A stretch of DNA of 64,000 bases, taken from Streptomyces roseifaciens. Its GTDB lineage: Bacteria; Actinomycetota; Actinomycetes; Streptomycetales; Streptomycetaceae. The stretch lies in the NCBI RefSeq assembly GCF_001445655.1, contig NZ_LNBE01000004.1, positions 3,111,218 through 3,175,217 of the forward strand, written 5' to 3'. The position numbers were made by a program, and so were the translations under genes. Shown here one piece after another: positions 7,597 to 16,372 of the stretch. How positions within the stretch are numbered: position 1 is the first letter of the stretch; every line of letters begins with the position of its first letter. The notes beneath the pieces were generated by a model. The model saw only the letters and a program-made list of their open reading frames with translations, ran no database searches and had not been told where the DNA came from.

Positions 7597-7632
7597 GATT
7601 CCGTCGCAGGGTACGCATGCTGCGACGGAATC
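7597..7632. promoter_or_regulatory. Perfect 13-bp inverted repeat, candidate operator of the second aldehyde dehydrogenase
   Basis: GATTCCGTCGCAG (7597-7609) and CTGCGACGGAATC (7620-7632) flank a 10-base spacer. The right arm ends three bases before the -35 hexamer at 7635. The half-site recurs at 347-356 and, as ACGGAATCCC, at 9927-9936. This is the expected geometry for an upstream activator or a repressor overlapping RNA polymerase. Confidence 0.6.
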
Positions 7633-7634
7633 CC

Positions 7635-7663
7635 TTGTTGGTTGCGCCCTCCTCTGCCAGGAT
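7635..7663 (+). promoter_or_regulatory. Promoter TTGTTG-N17-CAGGAT
   Basis: Both hexamers and the 17-base spacing are reproduced at 9937-9965 upstream of the second binding protein. The two promoters also share CCCTTGTT and CTCTGCCAGGATC. The start codon at 7727 is about 57 bases from the predicted transcription start. Confidence 0.6.
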
Positions 7664-7726
7664 CGGCTTCGGCGCCCTGCGCGGTGCAGCGCAGAGGAGG
7701 GCGCAGCCGGCCGGAGGAGTGTGTTG

Positions 7727-9250
7727 ATGGGCGCGACGGATCAACGGTTCGATGCGGCGGGTCGGTTCGCCGACGGAGCCCAGTACACCGGTGGCCGGTT
7801 GCGCCCCGGCACCTCGGGCCGCATGCACGCGGTAGTGGACCCCGCCACGGGCGAAGAGGTCCTCCGGTACGAGCTGGCCGGTCCGGAGGACGTGGACGCC
7901 GCCGTCACGGCCGCTGCGGGGGCCCTTCCCGCGTGGGCGGGAGCGACCCCGGGGGAGCGCTCCGACGCGCTGCAACGGTTCGCGGGCGTGCTTGCGGACC
8001 GCGCGGAGGAGTTCGCCCGTGCGGAGTCCGCCCAGTGCGGCAAGCCGATCCGCCTCACCAGCGAGTTCGACGTGCCGGGCACCGTGGACAACACCGCCTT
8101 CTTCGCGGGCGCGGCGCGCCACTTGGAGGGCCGGTCCGCCGGCGAGTACAGCGGCGACCACACCTCCTACGTGCGTCGCGAGCCGATCGGTGTGGTGGGT
8201 TCCATCGCGCCCTGGAACTACCCGCTGCAGATGGCCGCTTGGAAGGTGCTCCCGGCGATCGCGGCGGGCAATACGATCGTGCTCAAACCCGCCGAGCTGA
8301 CGCCCCTGACGTCGTTGATGTTCGCCCAGGCCGCCACCGAGGCCGGCATTCCCGACGGCGTCGTGAACGTGGTCTGCGGGGCCGGCTCGGACGCGGGGGA
8401 GCGCCTCGTGGGCCACCCGGACGTCGCCATGATGTCGTTCACCGGATCGACGGCGGTCGGCAGGCGCGTCGCCGAGATCGCCACGCGGACGGTCAAGCGG
8501 CTCCACCTCGAACTCGGCGGCAAAGCCCCGTTCGTCGTCTTCGACGACGCCGACCTCGAGGCGGCCGTGCACGGGGCGGTCGCCGGCGCCCTCATCAACA
8601 CCGGGCAGGACTGCACCGCCGCCACGCGCGTCTACGTCCAGCGCCCCCTGTACGACGCGTTCGTCTCCGGGGTCGCCGACCTGATGGCGTCCGTGCGCCT
8701 CGGCGACCCCTTCGACCCCGCCACCGACCTCGGCCCGCTCGTCTCGTACGCCCAGCGGGACCGCGTCGCCGGCTTCGTGGACCGGGCGCGCTCGTACGCC
8801 ACCGTGGTCACCGGCGGCACAGCGCCCGCGGGAGAGCTGGCCAAGGGCGCGTACTACCGCCCCACGCTCGTCACGGGAGCCGCTCAGTCCAGCGAGATCG
8901 TCCAGGACGAGATCTTCGGCCCCGTGCTCGTCGTGCTGCCCTTCGACAGCGACGACGAGGGCCTCGCGCTCGCCAACGACACGCCGTACGGGCTGGCGGC
9001 CTCCGCATGGAGCCGGGACGTCTACCGCACGGGGCGGGCCACCAGGGAGATCAAGGCGGGCTGCGTGTGGGTCAACGACCACATTCCGATCATCAGCGAG
9101 ATGCCGCACGGCGGTTACCGGGCATCAGGCTACGGAAAGGACATGTCAGCGTATTCCTTTGAGGAATACACTCAGGTCAAACACGTCATGTCCGACAACA
9201 CCGCGGTGGCCCGCAAGCCCTGGCACCGGACCGTTTTCTCCCTGGGCTGA
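7727..9250 (+). CDS. Aldehyde dehydrogenase, (glutamyl-)aminobutyraldehyde dehydrogenase type
   Basis: This 507-residue paralogue of the enzyme at 447 shows the same landmarks: APWNYPLQMAAWK, general base Glu in LELGGKAPF, and catalytic Cys296 in TGQDCTAAT. The C-terminus continues past KHVMSD with a short extension. ATG 7727 follows GGAGGAG; the long in-frame region further upstream (to 7364) runs through the promoter and hairpin and is not coding. The gene has its own promoter and a perfect inverted-repeat operator. With the oxidase at 14236 and gabT it would complete conversion of putrescine-derived aldehyde to GABA. The duplicate genes may serve free and glutamylated aldehydes, which is inference. 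Confidence 0.9.
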   Translation: MGATDQRFDAAGRFADGAQYTGGRLRPGTSGRMHAVVDPATGEEVLRYELAGPEDVDAAVTAAAGALPAWAGATPGERSDALQRFAGVLADRAEEFARAESAQCGKPIRLTSEFDVPGTVDNTAFFAGAARHLEGRSAGEYSGDHTSYVRREPIGVVGSIAPWNYPLQMAAWKVLPAIAAGNTIVLKPAELTPLTSLMFAQAATEAGIPDGVVNVVCGAGSDAGERLVGHPDVAMMSFTGSTAVGRRVAEIATRTVKRLHLELGGKAPFVVFDDADLEAAVHGAVAGALINTGQDCTAATRVYVQRPLYDAFVSGVADLMASVRLGDPFDPATDLGPLVSYAQRDRVAGFVDRARSYATVVTGGTAPAGELAKGAYYRPTLVTGAAQSSEIVQDEIFGPVLVVLPFDSDDEGLALANDTPYGLAASAWSRDVYRTGRATREIKAGCVWVNDHIPIISEMPHGGYRASGYGKDMSAYSFEEYTQVKHVMSDNTAVARKPWHRTVFSLG

Positions 9251-9332
9251 CGTCCCGTTTCCCGTTTCCCGCGCCGGTTCTTGTTCCGGTCCTCAAACGT
9301 GTTCTCGGGCCGGTTCCGGTGACGGCCGGGAA

Positions 9333-9791
9333 TCACGGGCCGCCGTGCTTGCGGACCTCGCCGTAGTAGACCCGGGCCCAGTATTGGCAGCTGCCGGTTT
9401 TCGCCTTGGGCAGGGTGCGGCAGTAGGCGTACAGGTCCGCTTTGAAATTCTTGTCCACGGCGAGACGCGTGGTGTGGTCGAACCTGCCCTGCTTCTTGTA
9501 GTTCCGGTAACCGAAGTCGTGTCGCTGGCAGGACGGCAGGAAGTTGAAGCCCATGGGCCGGTTGGGCGCCTGGGAGCAGCCGTCCGACGACCAGTCGAGC
9601 TTGTCGCTGCGGCTCTTGTCGTCGCGCACGGACTGGAACCGGTCCATCGAATGGTCGAAGAGCAGTTTGTCGGTGTAGGTCTGGAGTGGAGGTTTCGATG
9701 ACGGTTGGGCGATTGAGGATTCGGCTGCAGCTCCCATGAGCAGTGTGGCGCCCAGTGCCGCGACGACTGTCACTCTTTTTCTGTAACCCAA
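9333..9791 (-). CDS. Secreted phospholipase A2 (bacterial PLA2 family)
   Basis: The mature region matches the small Streptomyces PLA2 fold: WSSDGCSQAPNRP, then NFLPSCQRHDFGYRNY with the catalytic His-Asp pair, and a C-terminal CQYWARVYYGEV. Cysteines in DGC, SCQ, AYC and SCQ would form the two conserved disulphides. It should hydrolyse the sn-2 acyl bond of phospholipids outside the cell, usually with calcium. A signal peptide (GYRKRVTVVAALGATLLMGAAA) is present. I prefer the TTG at 9791 (GGAACGGGG upstream; 152 residues, normal length); in-frame ATGs at 9857 and 9917 lack a ribosome site. Its G+C is lower than its neighbours. It is divergent from the polyamine importer operon with the intergenic promoter between. 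Confidence 0.85.
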   Translation of the reverse strand: MGYRKRVTVVAALGATLLMGAAAESSIAQPSSKPPLQTYTDKLLFDHSMDRFQSVRDDKSRSDKLDWSSDGCSQAPNRPMGFNFLPSCQRHDFGYRNYKKQGRFDHTTRLAVDKNFKADLYAYCRTLPKAKTGSCQYWARVYYGEVRKHGGP

Positions 9792-9926
9792 CGGTTTTCC
9801 CCGTTCCGTGCCGCGAGCGGGTTTGTGCTGCCCGCTCGCTCCCCTGTGAGCAGGCATCAGGTTGGCAGGTTCATGCCCGAGCGATCCATGGGGATCGTGG
9901 AACTGTTGCGTAACCAAAAGGCAACA

Positions 9927-9965
9927 ACGGAATCCCTTGTTCAGGCCGAGTTGCTCTGCCAGGAT
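9927..9965 (+). promoter_or_regulatory. Promoter and half-site of the polyamine importer operon
   Basis: ACGGAATCCC (9927-9936) abuts TTGTTC (9937-9942), with CAGGAT at 9960-9965 after 17 bases. It is a near copy of the promoter at 7624-7663. A weaker inverted repeat GTTGC-N11-GCAAC lies at 9905-9925. The predicted leader to ATG 10008 is about 36 bases. Confidence 0.6.
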
Positions 9966-10007
9966 CCTCGCTCAAAGTCCGTTGGAGCTACGGAAAGGGC
10001 ACCTTGC

Positions 10008-11204
10008 ATGGAGCGCTACCAGCCACGGACCACCGTGAACCGGCGGACTCTGCTGCGGGCCGGCGGAGCAGGTGCGCTCGCCTTCGGCGCGCTCGCGTCC
10101 CTGGCCGGCTGCGGCATCCCGCCCGCGGGGCGCCCAGAGGCCGCCCTGGGCGCCTCCGAGGACCGCTCCGCGCACGAGCAGACCCTCGCCTTCTCCAGCT
10201 GGACCGAGTACATCGACACCGGCGCGGACGGCACGAGCCGCCCCACGCTCGACGACTTCAGGCGCTCGACCGGCATCGCGGTGACGTACACCGAGGACAT
10301 CAACGACAACGTCGAATTCTTCGGCAAGGCCGGCAAACAGCTCGCCGCCGGCCAGGACATAGGCCGGGACCTGATCTGCGTCACCGACTGGATGGCCGGC
10401 CGCATGATCAGGCTCGGCTGGGCCCGGCGGCTCGACGCGGCTCACATGCCCAACGCGTACGCCAATCTCGCCCCGGGATTCCGCGCCCCCGACTGGGACC
10501 CCGGGCGCGTGCACTCCTATCCGTGGACCGGCATTCCCGCGGTCATCGCCTACAACCGCAAGGCCACCGGCGGCCGCAAGGTCGACTCCGTGTCCCAGCT
10601 CCTGGACGATCCGCGGCTCAAGGGCCGCGTCGGGCTCCTCTCCGAAATGCGCGACACGGTCGGCCTCACGCTCCTCGACATGGGCAGGCGGCCCGAAGAG
10701 GTCACCGCCGAGGAATACGACGCCGCCGTCGCCCGCCTGCGCCGGGCCCGCGACCGCGGACAGATCCGCCGCTTCACCGGCAACGACTACACGGGCGACC
10801 TCAACAAGGGCGACATCGCCGCCTGCATCGCCTGGGCGGGAGACCTCGTCCAGCTCCAGGCCGATAACAGCGACATCCAGTACGCGATCCCGGACACGGG
10901 CTACATGCTTTCCAGCGACAATCTTCTGGTCCCCCGCACCGCCCGCCACCAGAGGAACGCCGAGCGCCTCATCGATTACTACTACCAGCCCAAGGTCGCC
11001 GCGCGGCTCGCCGCCGCCATCAACTACGTCAGCCCGGTCGCCGGGCTGCGGGACGAGCTCGCGAAGATCGACAAGAAGCTGGCCGAGAACAGCCTGATCA
11101 TCCCCAGCGAGGCGATGCTGGCGAAGGCCCACGCCTTCCGCTCCCTGACCGCCGCCGAGGAGAAGGCGTTCGAGGCCGCCTTCTCCGAGCTCACCGGCGC
11201 CTGA
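10008..11204 (+). CDS. potD: Polyamine ABC transporter substrate-binding lipoprotein (PotD family)
   Basis: The 398-residue protein is the first gene of the importer operon. NRRTLLRAGG (residues 11-20) is the Tat signal and LAGC puts the lipidated Cys at residue 35. The mature protein begins its binding domain at LAFSSWTEYID and contains FTGNDYTGDL and QLQADNSDI, shared with the paralogue at 2254. GGAAAGGG precedes the ATG; the upstream in-frame extension to 9825 runs through the promoter and is rejected. Spermidine/putrescine specificity is inferred from the linked oxidase, aldehyde dehydrogenase and gabT. Residues binding the ligand amine groups cannot be assigned with certainty without an alignment. 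Confidence 0.9.
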   Translation: MERYQPRTTVNRRTLLRAGGAGALAFGALASLAGCGIPPAGRPEAALGASEDRSAHEQTLAFSSWTEYIDTGADGTSRPTLDDFRRSTGIAVTYTEDINDNVEFFGKAGKQLAAGQDIGRDLICVTDWMAGRMIRLGWARRLDAAHMPNAYANLAPGFRAPDWDPGRVHSYPWTGIPAVIAYNRKATGGRKVDSVSQLLDDPRLKGRVGLLSEMRDTVGLTLLDMGRRPEEVTAEEYDAAVARLRRARDRGQIRRFTGNDYTGDLNKGDIAACIAWAGDLVQLQADNSDIQYAIPDTGYMLSSDNLLVPRTARHQRNAERLIDYYYQPKVAARLAAAINYVSPVAGLRDELAKIDKKLAENSLIIPSEAMLAKAHAFRSLTAAEEKAFEAAFSELTGA

Positions 11205-11314
11205 CCCGCCGAAACGGGCCACCGGCGCGGCGCCCGGCCCCGGACATATGAGAACGTACGCGGCTGTACGTGCCGTACGTGCTCACGCCCCCGAGACCCC
11301 TGGACCCAAGACCC

Positions 11315-12478
11315 ATGACAACAACCGCCCCGACCGACAGCAGCAGCGGCACGGACGTCCGCCTCACCGCCATCAGCAAGAGCTACGGCGCCTTCACCGC
11401 CGTTCACCCGCTCGACCTGAGCGTCCCCGCCGGCTCCTTCTTCGCCCTGCTCGGCGCCTCAGGCTGTGGCAAGACCACCACCCTGCGCATGATCGCCGGC
11501 CTGGAGCAGCCCACCACCGGCACCGTCGAGCTCGCCGGCCAGGACGTCACCGCCCTCCCCCCGCACAAGCGCCCCGTCAACACCGTCTTCCAGAGCTACG
11601 CGCTCTTCCCGCACCTCGACATCTACGAGAACGTCGCCTTCGGCCTGCGCCGCCGCGGCATCAAGTCGGTCAAGAAGCAGGTCGGCGACATGCTCGACCT
11701 CGTCCAGCTCGGCGACTACGCCCGCCGCAAGCCCCACCAGCTCTCCGGCGGCCAGCAGCAGCGAGTCGCCGTCGCCCGCGCCCTGATCAACCACCCCCAG
11801 GTGCTGCTGCTCGACGAGCCCCTCGGCGCCCTCGACCTCAAGCTGCGCAGGCAGATGCAGCTGGAGCTCAAGCGCATCCAGACCGAGGTCGGCATCACCT
11901 TCATCCACGTCACCCACGACCAGGAGGAGGCCATGACCATGGCCGACACGGTCGCGGTCATGAACGCCGGACGGGTCGAGCAGCTCGGCGCCCCCGCCGA
12001 CCTCTACGAGACCCCCCGCACCACCTTCGTCGCCAACTTCCTCGGCACCTCGAACCTCATCACCGCAGAGGTCCTCGACGTCTCCGGCGAGACCCTCCTC
12101 CTGCGCGCCGCGGATACCAAACTCGCCCTGCCCCGTGCGCGATGTACCACCGCCCCCCGTGCGGGCGGGAAGCTCCTCGTCGGGATACGGCCGGAGAAGA
12201 TCACCCTGACGCACGCCGACGACGCCGGCACCATCCCCGAGGGGCGCAACCGCGTCCACGGCCGCATCACCGCGTCCAGCTTCATCGGAGTCTCCACCCA
12301 GTACCTCGTCGACAGCCCCGTGGCCACGGGGCTGTCCGTCTACGAGCAGAACATCGAGCGCGACAGCCGCCTCGCCCCGGGCGCCGACGTCGTCCTGCAC
12401 TGGAACCCCGGGCACAGCTTCGGCCTGGACGCCGCGCAGAGCATCGAGGCGGGCACGGACGCGGGGGAGGGCACCTGA
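11315..12478 (+). CDS. potA: Polyamine ABC transporter ATP-binding protein
   Basis: This 387-residue ATPase powers import through the PotB/PotC pair. Visible motifs are Walker [10 protein letters not shown] (residues 47-55), Q-loop [10 protein letters not shown], signature [10 protein letters not shown], Walker B VLLLDEP, D-loop GALD and switch His in [16 protein letters not shown]-terminal TOBE-type regulatory domain starts near [10 protein letters not shown]. The length fits PotA/CysA-type ATPases. I chose ATG 11315 (MTTTAP); an in-frame start at 11270 adds 15 residues of unlikely sequence. The stop codon overlaps the start of the next permease gene (TGATG), indicating translational coupling. 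Confidence 0.93.
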   Translation: MTTTAPTDSSSGTDVRLTAISKSYGAFTAVHPLDLSVPAGSFFALLGASGCGKTTTLRMIAGLEQPTTGTVELAGQDVTALPPHKRPVNTVFQSYALFPHLDIYENVAFGLRRRGIKSVKKQVGDMLDLVQLGDYARRKPHQLSGGQQQRVAVARALINHPQVLLLDEPLGALDLKLRRQMQLELKRIQTEVGITFIHVTHDQEEAMTMADTVAVMNAGRVEQLGAPADLYETPRTTFVANFLGTSNLITAEVLDVSGETLLLRAADTKLALPRARCTTAPRAGGKLLVGIRPEKITLTHADDAGTIPEGRNRVHGRITASSFIGVSTQYLVDSPVATGLSVYEQNIERDSRLAPGADVVLHWNPGHSFGLDAAQSIEAGTDAGEGT

Positions 12479-13401
12479 TGGCACTCGTCACCGACCAGCC
12501 CCCTGCGCCTCCCGCGCCGCCCCTCCCCACGGCCGCACGGGGCAGGAAGCTCACCCCGTACTGGCTCCTGCTCCCCGGCATCCTGTGGCTGCTCGTCTTC
12601 TTCGCCGCCCCGCTCGTCTACCAGGCCTCCACCTCGGTACAGACCGGATCGCTCGAAGAGGGCTTCGACGTCACCTGGCACTTCGCCACGTACTGGGACG
12701 CGCTGACCGAGTACTACCCCCAGTTCCTGCGCTCCGTCGCCTACGCCGCGACCGCCACGGCGCTCTGCCTCGCCCTCGGATACCCGCTGGCCTACCTCAT
12801 CGCCTTCAAGGCCGGCCGGTGGCGCAACGTCCTGATGATCCTCGTCATCGCGCCGTTCTTCACCAGCTTCCTGATCCGCACCCTCGCCTGGAAGACGATC
12901 CTCTCCGACGGCGGCCCCGTCGTCTCCGCCCTCGCGAGCCTGCACGTCCTCGACGTCACCAACGCCCTCGGGGTCACCGAGGGGCACCGTGTGCTCGCCA
13001 CGCCCCTCGCCGTCGTCTGCGGCCTGACCTACAACTTCCTGCCCTTCATGATCCTGCCGCTGTACACGTCCCTGGAGCGCATCGACTCGCGGCTGCACGA
13101 GGCGGCCGGCGACCTCTACGCGCGCCCGCTGACGACCTTCCGCAAGGTGACCTTCCCGCTGTCCATGCCCGGCGTCGTCGCCGGCACGCTGCTCACCTTC
13201 ATCCCCGCCACGGGCGACTACATCAACGCCGAGCTGCTCGGCTCCACAGACCAGAAAATGATCGGCAACGTCATCCAGTCCCAGTTCCTGCGCGTCCTGG
13301 ACTACCCGACCGCCGCCGCCCTGTCCTTCATCCTCATGGCCTCAATCCTCGCCATGGTCACCGTCTACATCCGCAAGTCCGGGACGGAGGACCTGGTCTG
13401 A
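12478..13401 (+). CDS. potB: Polyamine ABC transporter permease (PotB type)
   Basis: The 307-residue inner-membrane protein has about six hydrophobic helices, starting with YWLLLPGILWLLVFFAAPLV. The cytoplasmic EAA loop that docks on the ATPase is readable as HEAAGDLYARPLTTFRKVTF followed by PLSMPGVVAGTLLTF. Its ATG overlaps the PotA stop (12476-12480), and its own stop overlaps the PotC start, so the three are translated as one unit. Family and role are clear; transported polyamine is inferred. Confidence 0.92.
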   Translation: MALVTDQPPAPPAPPLPTAARGRKLTPYWLLLPGILWLLVFFAAPLVYQASTSVQTGSLEEGFDVTWHFATYWDALTEYYPQFLRSVAYAATATALCLALGYPLAYLIAFKAGRWRNVLMILVIAPFFTSFLIRTLAWKTILSDGGPVVSALASLHVLDVTNALGVTEGHRVLATPLAVVCGLTYNFLPFMILPLYTSLERIDSRLHEAAGDLYARPLTTFRKVTFPLSMPGVVAGTLLTFIPATGDYINAELLGSTDQKMIGNVIQSQFLRVLDYPTAAALSFILMASILAMVTVYIRKSGTEDLV

Positions 13402-14231
13402 TGACTGCTACGCCCGCCCGCCCGGCCGTCCTCTCCAGCCGCCCCGTGCGGTGGCTCCGCCGCAACCTCGTCGTGCTCGCGGGGCTGGCCACACTGGCCT
13501 ACCTCGTGCTGCCCAACGTCGTCGTCACCGTCTTCTCGTTCAACAAGCCCAATGGCCGCTTCAACTACGAGTGGCAGCGCTTCTCCACCGACGCCTGGAC
13601 CGACCCGTGCGGCGTCGCCGACCTGTGTGGCTCCCTCTCGCTCAGCCTGCAGATCGCCGTCTGGGCGACCGTGGGCGCCACCGTCCTGGGCACGGCGCTC
13701 GCCTTCGCTCTCGCCCGCTACCGCTTCCGCGCCCGGTCCTCCGTCAGCACCCTGATCTTCCTGCCGATGGCCATGCCCGAGGTCGTCATGGCCGCCTCGC
13801 TGGCCACCCTCTTCCTCAACATGGGCGTCACCTTCGGCTTCTGGACCATCCTGATCGCCCACATCACGTTCTGCCTGAGCTTCGTGGTGACGGCCGTCAA
13901 GGCCCGGGTGATGTCCATGGACCCCCGGCTCGAACAAGCCGCCCAGGACCTCTACGCCACCCCGCTGCAGACCTTCCTGCGGGTCACCCTCCCGATCGCC
14001 GCCCCCGGCATCGTGGCGGGCGCCCTGCTCTCCTTCGCCCTGTCCTTCGACGACTTCATCATCACCAACTTCAACGCCGGCTCGACTGTGACCTTCCCCA
14101 TGTTCGTCTGGGGATCCGCACAACGGGGCACACCCGTTCAAATCAATGTCATCGGGACGGCGATGTTCGCCGTCGCCGTGCTGTGCGTCCTCGTCGGTCA
14201 GCTGATCGGCGGGCGCCGAAAAAGGAGCTGA
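13401..14231 (+). CDS. potC: Polyamine ABC transporter permease (PotC type)
   Basis: This 276-residue permease is the partner of PotB. It has a first helix LVVLAGLATLAYLVLPNVVVTVFSF, further helices, and an EAA loop EQAAQDLYATPLQTFLRV-TLPIAAPGIVAGALL. The family signature SFALSFDDFIITNFNAG near the end is characteristic of PotC. ATG 13401 overlaps the PotB stop. The stop at 14231 is four bases before the oxidase start, and the AAAGGAG ribosome site of the oxidase overlaps the end of potC, indicating one operon. Confidence 0.92.
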   Translation: MTATPARPAVLSSRPVRWLRRNLVVLAGLATLAYLVLPNVVVTVFSFNKPNGRFNYEWQRFSTDAWTDPCGVADLCGSLSLSLQIAVWATVGATVLGTALAFALARYRFRARSSVSTLIFLPMAMPEVVMAASLATLFLNMGVTFGFWTILIAHITFCLSFVVTAVKARVMSMDPRLEQAAQDLYATPLQTFLRVTLPIAAPGIVAGALLSFALSFDDFIITNFNAGSTVTFPMFVWGSAQRGTPVQINVIGTAMFAVAVLCVLVGQLIGGRRKRS

Positions 14232-14235
14232 GAAC

Positions 14236-15648
14236 ATGGCCGCTCGTGCCATGAACCCTGTCCAAGCACTTTCCGACGCCGCCCCCCGGCCCTACTGGCT
14301 CGACGACCCCTCCCGGCCGGAGGCGCTCCCCGCGCTCGTCGGCGACGAGCACTGCGACCTGCTCGTCGTCGGCGGCGGATACTCCGGACTGTGGACCGCG
14401 CTCCTCGCCAAGGAGCGCGACCCCGGCCGGGACGTCGTCCTCATCGAGGCCCAGGAGACCGCCTGGGCCGCCTCCGGGCGCAACGGCGGCTTCTGCTCCG
14501 CCTCCCTCACCCACGGCTGGGCCAACGGCGCGGCACGCTGGCCCGACGAGCTCACCACGCTGCACAAGCTCGGCCTGCAGAACCTCGACGACATCGAAGC
14601 CACCCTCACCCGCCACGGCATCGACTGCGACTTCGAGCGCACCGGCGAGATCGACATCGCCACCGCCCCGCACCAGGTGCACGAGTTGCAGGAGGCAGCA
14701 GAGGAGCTCGAGGCCCTCGGCATCACCGGGTACGAATACCTCGACCGCGCGGCCCTGCGCGCCGAGGTCCACTCCCCGACCTTCCTCGCCGGGCTCTGGG
14801 ACCGCGACGGGGTGGCGATGCTGCACCCCGCCCGGCTCGCATGGGGCCTCAAGCGCGCCTGCACGGAGCTCGGTGTGCGCATCTACGAGCACACGCCGGG
14901 CACCGAACTGTCCTCCCGCGCCGCCGGCATCGCCGTACGCACCCCCTACGGGCGCGTCTACGCCCGGCACGCCGCGCTCGGCACCAACGCCTTCCCTTCG
15001 CTCGTCAAGCGCGTCCGCCCGTACATCGCCCCGGTCTACGACTACGCGCTCATGACGGAGCCCCTGAACGCCGAACAGCTCGACGCCGTCGGCTGGAAGG
15101 GACGGCAGGGACTGGGGGACGCCGCCAACCACTTCCACTACTTCCGCATCACGCCCGACCACCGCATCCTGTGGGGCGGTTACGACATCGTCTACCACTA
15201 CGGAGGCGGCGTCCGGGCGGAATACGACCACCACCCGGCCACGTACCAGAAGCTCGCCGAGCACTTCTTCCGCTGCTTCCCCCAGCTCGAAGGGGTGCGC
15301 TTCACCCACACCTGGGGCGGCGCAATCGACACCTGCGCGCGCTTCTCTGCCTTCTTCGGCACGGCGCACGGCGGCAAGGTCGCCTACGCCCTCGGCTACA
15401 CGGGTCTGGGCGTCGGTGCCACCCGCTTCGGCGCCGACGTCATGCTCGACCTGCTCTCCGGGGAGCGCACGGAGCGGACCGAGCTGGAGATGGTGCGCAG
15501 CAAGCCGCTGCCGTTCCCGCCCGAGCCGGTTCGCTCCATGGGCATCGGCATCACCCAGTGGTCGATGACGAAGGCCGACGAAAACGGCGGCCGCCGCAAC
15601 CTGTGGCTCAAGGCCATGGACAAGGTGGGCCTGGGTTTCGACAGCTGA
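14236..15648 (+). CDS. FAD-dependent amine oxidoreductase (gamma-glutamylputrescine oxidase-like, DAO family)
   Basis: The 470-residue flavoprotein has the N-terminal Rossmann motif VVGGGYSGLW (residues 45-54) and GRNGGFCSAS, typical of PuuB/DadA-type oxidases. C-terminal landmarks are HTWGGAIDTCARF and ALGYTGLGVGATRFGADVMLDLL. It should oxidise an amine such as (glutamyl-)putrescine to the aldehyde used by the linked dehydrogenases, releasing ammonia and reduced flavin or peroxide. It is the last gene of the importer operon; AAAGGAG at 14221-14227 precedes the ATG. Whether the substrate is free or glutamylated cannot be decided; no glutamylpolyamine synthetase gene lies in this window. Confidence 0.88.
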   Translation: MAARAMNPVQALSDAAPRPYWLDDPSRPEALPALVGDEHCDLLVVGGGYSGLWTALLAKERDPGRDVVLIEAQETAWAASGRNGGFCSASLTHGWANGAARWPDELTTLHKLGLQNLDDIEATLTRHGIDCDFERTGEIDIATAPHQVHELQEAAEELEALGITGYEYLDRAALRAEVHSPTFLAGLWDRDGVAMLHPARLAWGLKRACTELGVRIYEHTPGTELSSRAAGIAVRTPYGRVYARHAALGTNAFPSLVKRVRPYIAPVYDYALMTEPLNAEQLDAVGWKGRQGLGDAANHFHYFRITPDHRILWGGYDIVYHYGGGVRAEYDHHPATYQKLAEHFFRCFPQLEGVRFTHTWGGAIDTCARFSAFFGTAHGGKVAYALGYTGLGVGATRFGADVMLDLLSGERTERTELEMVRSKPLPFPPEPVRSMGIGITQWSMTKADENGGRRNLWLKAMDKVGLGFDS

Positions 15649-15677
15649 GGGCGGTCGGGAGCCTCGTGCCTCGTGCC

Positions 15678-15740
15678 GGGCCCCATGCCGCGCTTCGCGC
15701 TCCGGGCCCCATGCAGGCGCCGGGCCCCTGCCCCATGCAG
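15678..15740 (+). repeat. Three CCCCATGC repeats behind the oxidase gene
   Basis: Exact cores at 15681, 15707 and 15731, all in the sense direction of the preceding gene, begin about 33 bases after its stop and run up to the terminator hairpin. Confidence 0.75.
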
Positions 15741-15756
15741 GCGCCGGCCCCGCCCC

Positions 15757-15783
15757 CCCCGTGCGCCCTGGGGGCGCACGGGG
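15757..15783 (+). terminator. Terminator hairpin of the polyamine importer operon
   Basis: Perfect 12-bp arms CCCCGTGCGCCC and GGGCGCACGGGG enclose the loop TGG. No T-tract follows, as is common in Streptomyces. Confidence 0.65.
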
Positions 15784-15910
15784 CGCGCCGCCCTGCGGAC
15801 AGTGAATCCTTCACCTCCGGTCGGACCCGGAAACCCGCGTAATGATCCGCACTCCGAGGCCTCTCCACCCGTGAACGCAGGACGAGCGAACACGGAACGG
15901 AGGCTCTGTC

Positions 15911-16372
15911 ATGAGTGACGACGCGGGGAAGCGGAGCGCGGTGGAGTGGCTGGCGACGGCCGCACCCGACCCCGGGACCTGCCGGTGGGAGTGGGAGCGC
16001 AATCCCCTCGGGGTGGCGCTGCTGCCCGCCGGCAGGCTCTGGGACGTTCTCATCCTCCCCAGCGAGCTGGGCCGCCCGACCCTGGAGATCCTGACCCGCT
16101 GCACCGCCCGGGTCGGGCCCGTCCTGGCCGACTTCGGTGATTGCCGCATGGGCTTTTTCGTCCCCCCGGGCACTGCCGCGAGGTGGTTCGCCACGGGTGT
16201 ACGGGCCGCCGGGGCCGGCAGTTGGGTCGTCGTCCCTCACCCGGCGCGGGCGGCTTCGGGCGTCCGCTGGGTGGTGCCGCCCGACGGGGTGGGCACGCTC
16301 ACCGATCCGGCGCTGCTGGAACTGTCGATGCACGAGGCCGCCGCGGACCTGGCCGGCGGACGGGACGGGTGA
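15911..16372 (+). CDS. Conserved actinobacterial protein of unknown function, possible truncated primase-polymerase-like fold
   Basis: This 153-residue protein begins MSDDAGKRSAVEWLATAA after a clear GGAGG site. Segments WERNPLGVALLPAGRLWDVLILPSELG, GPVLADFGDCRMGFFVPPGTA and WVVVPHP...RWVVPPDG resemble small Streptomyces proteins related to the N-terminal part of bifunctional primase/polymerases. I see no catalytic acidic pair with confidence, so polymerase activity is doubtful. No signal peptide or membrane helix. The last 74 bases overlap the 3' end of the opposing PAP2 gene. Confidence 0.75.
   Translation: MSDDAGKRSAVEWLATAAPDPGTCRWEWERNPLGVALLPAGRLWDVLILPSELGRPTLEILTRCTARVGPVLADFGDCRMGFFVPPGTAARWFATGVRAAGAGSWVVVPHPARAASGVRWVVPPDGVGTLTDPALLELSMHEAAADLAGGRDG

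Noticed and set aside
9825..10007. Longer start for the second polyamine-binding protein
   Set aside because: The added sequence contains the promoter and operator half-site and would bury the Tat signal far from the N-terminus.
11248..12477. Frame running through the ATPase gene into the PotB permease
   Set aside because: The upstream portion is an out-of-frame shadow of potA. The true permease start is the ATG at 12478 overlapping the potA stop.
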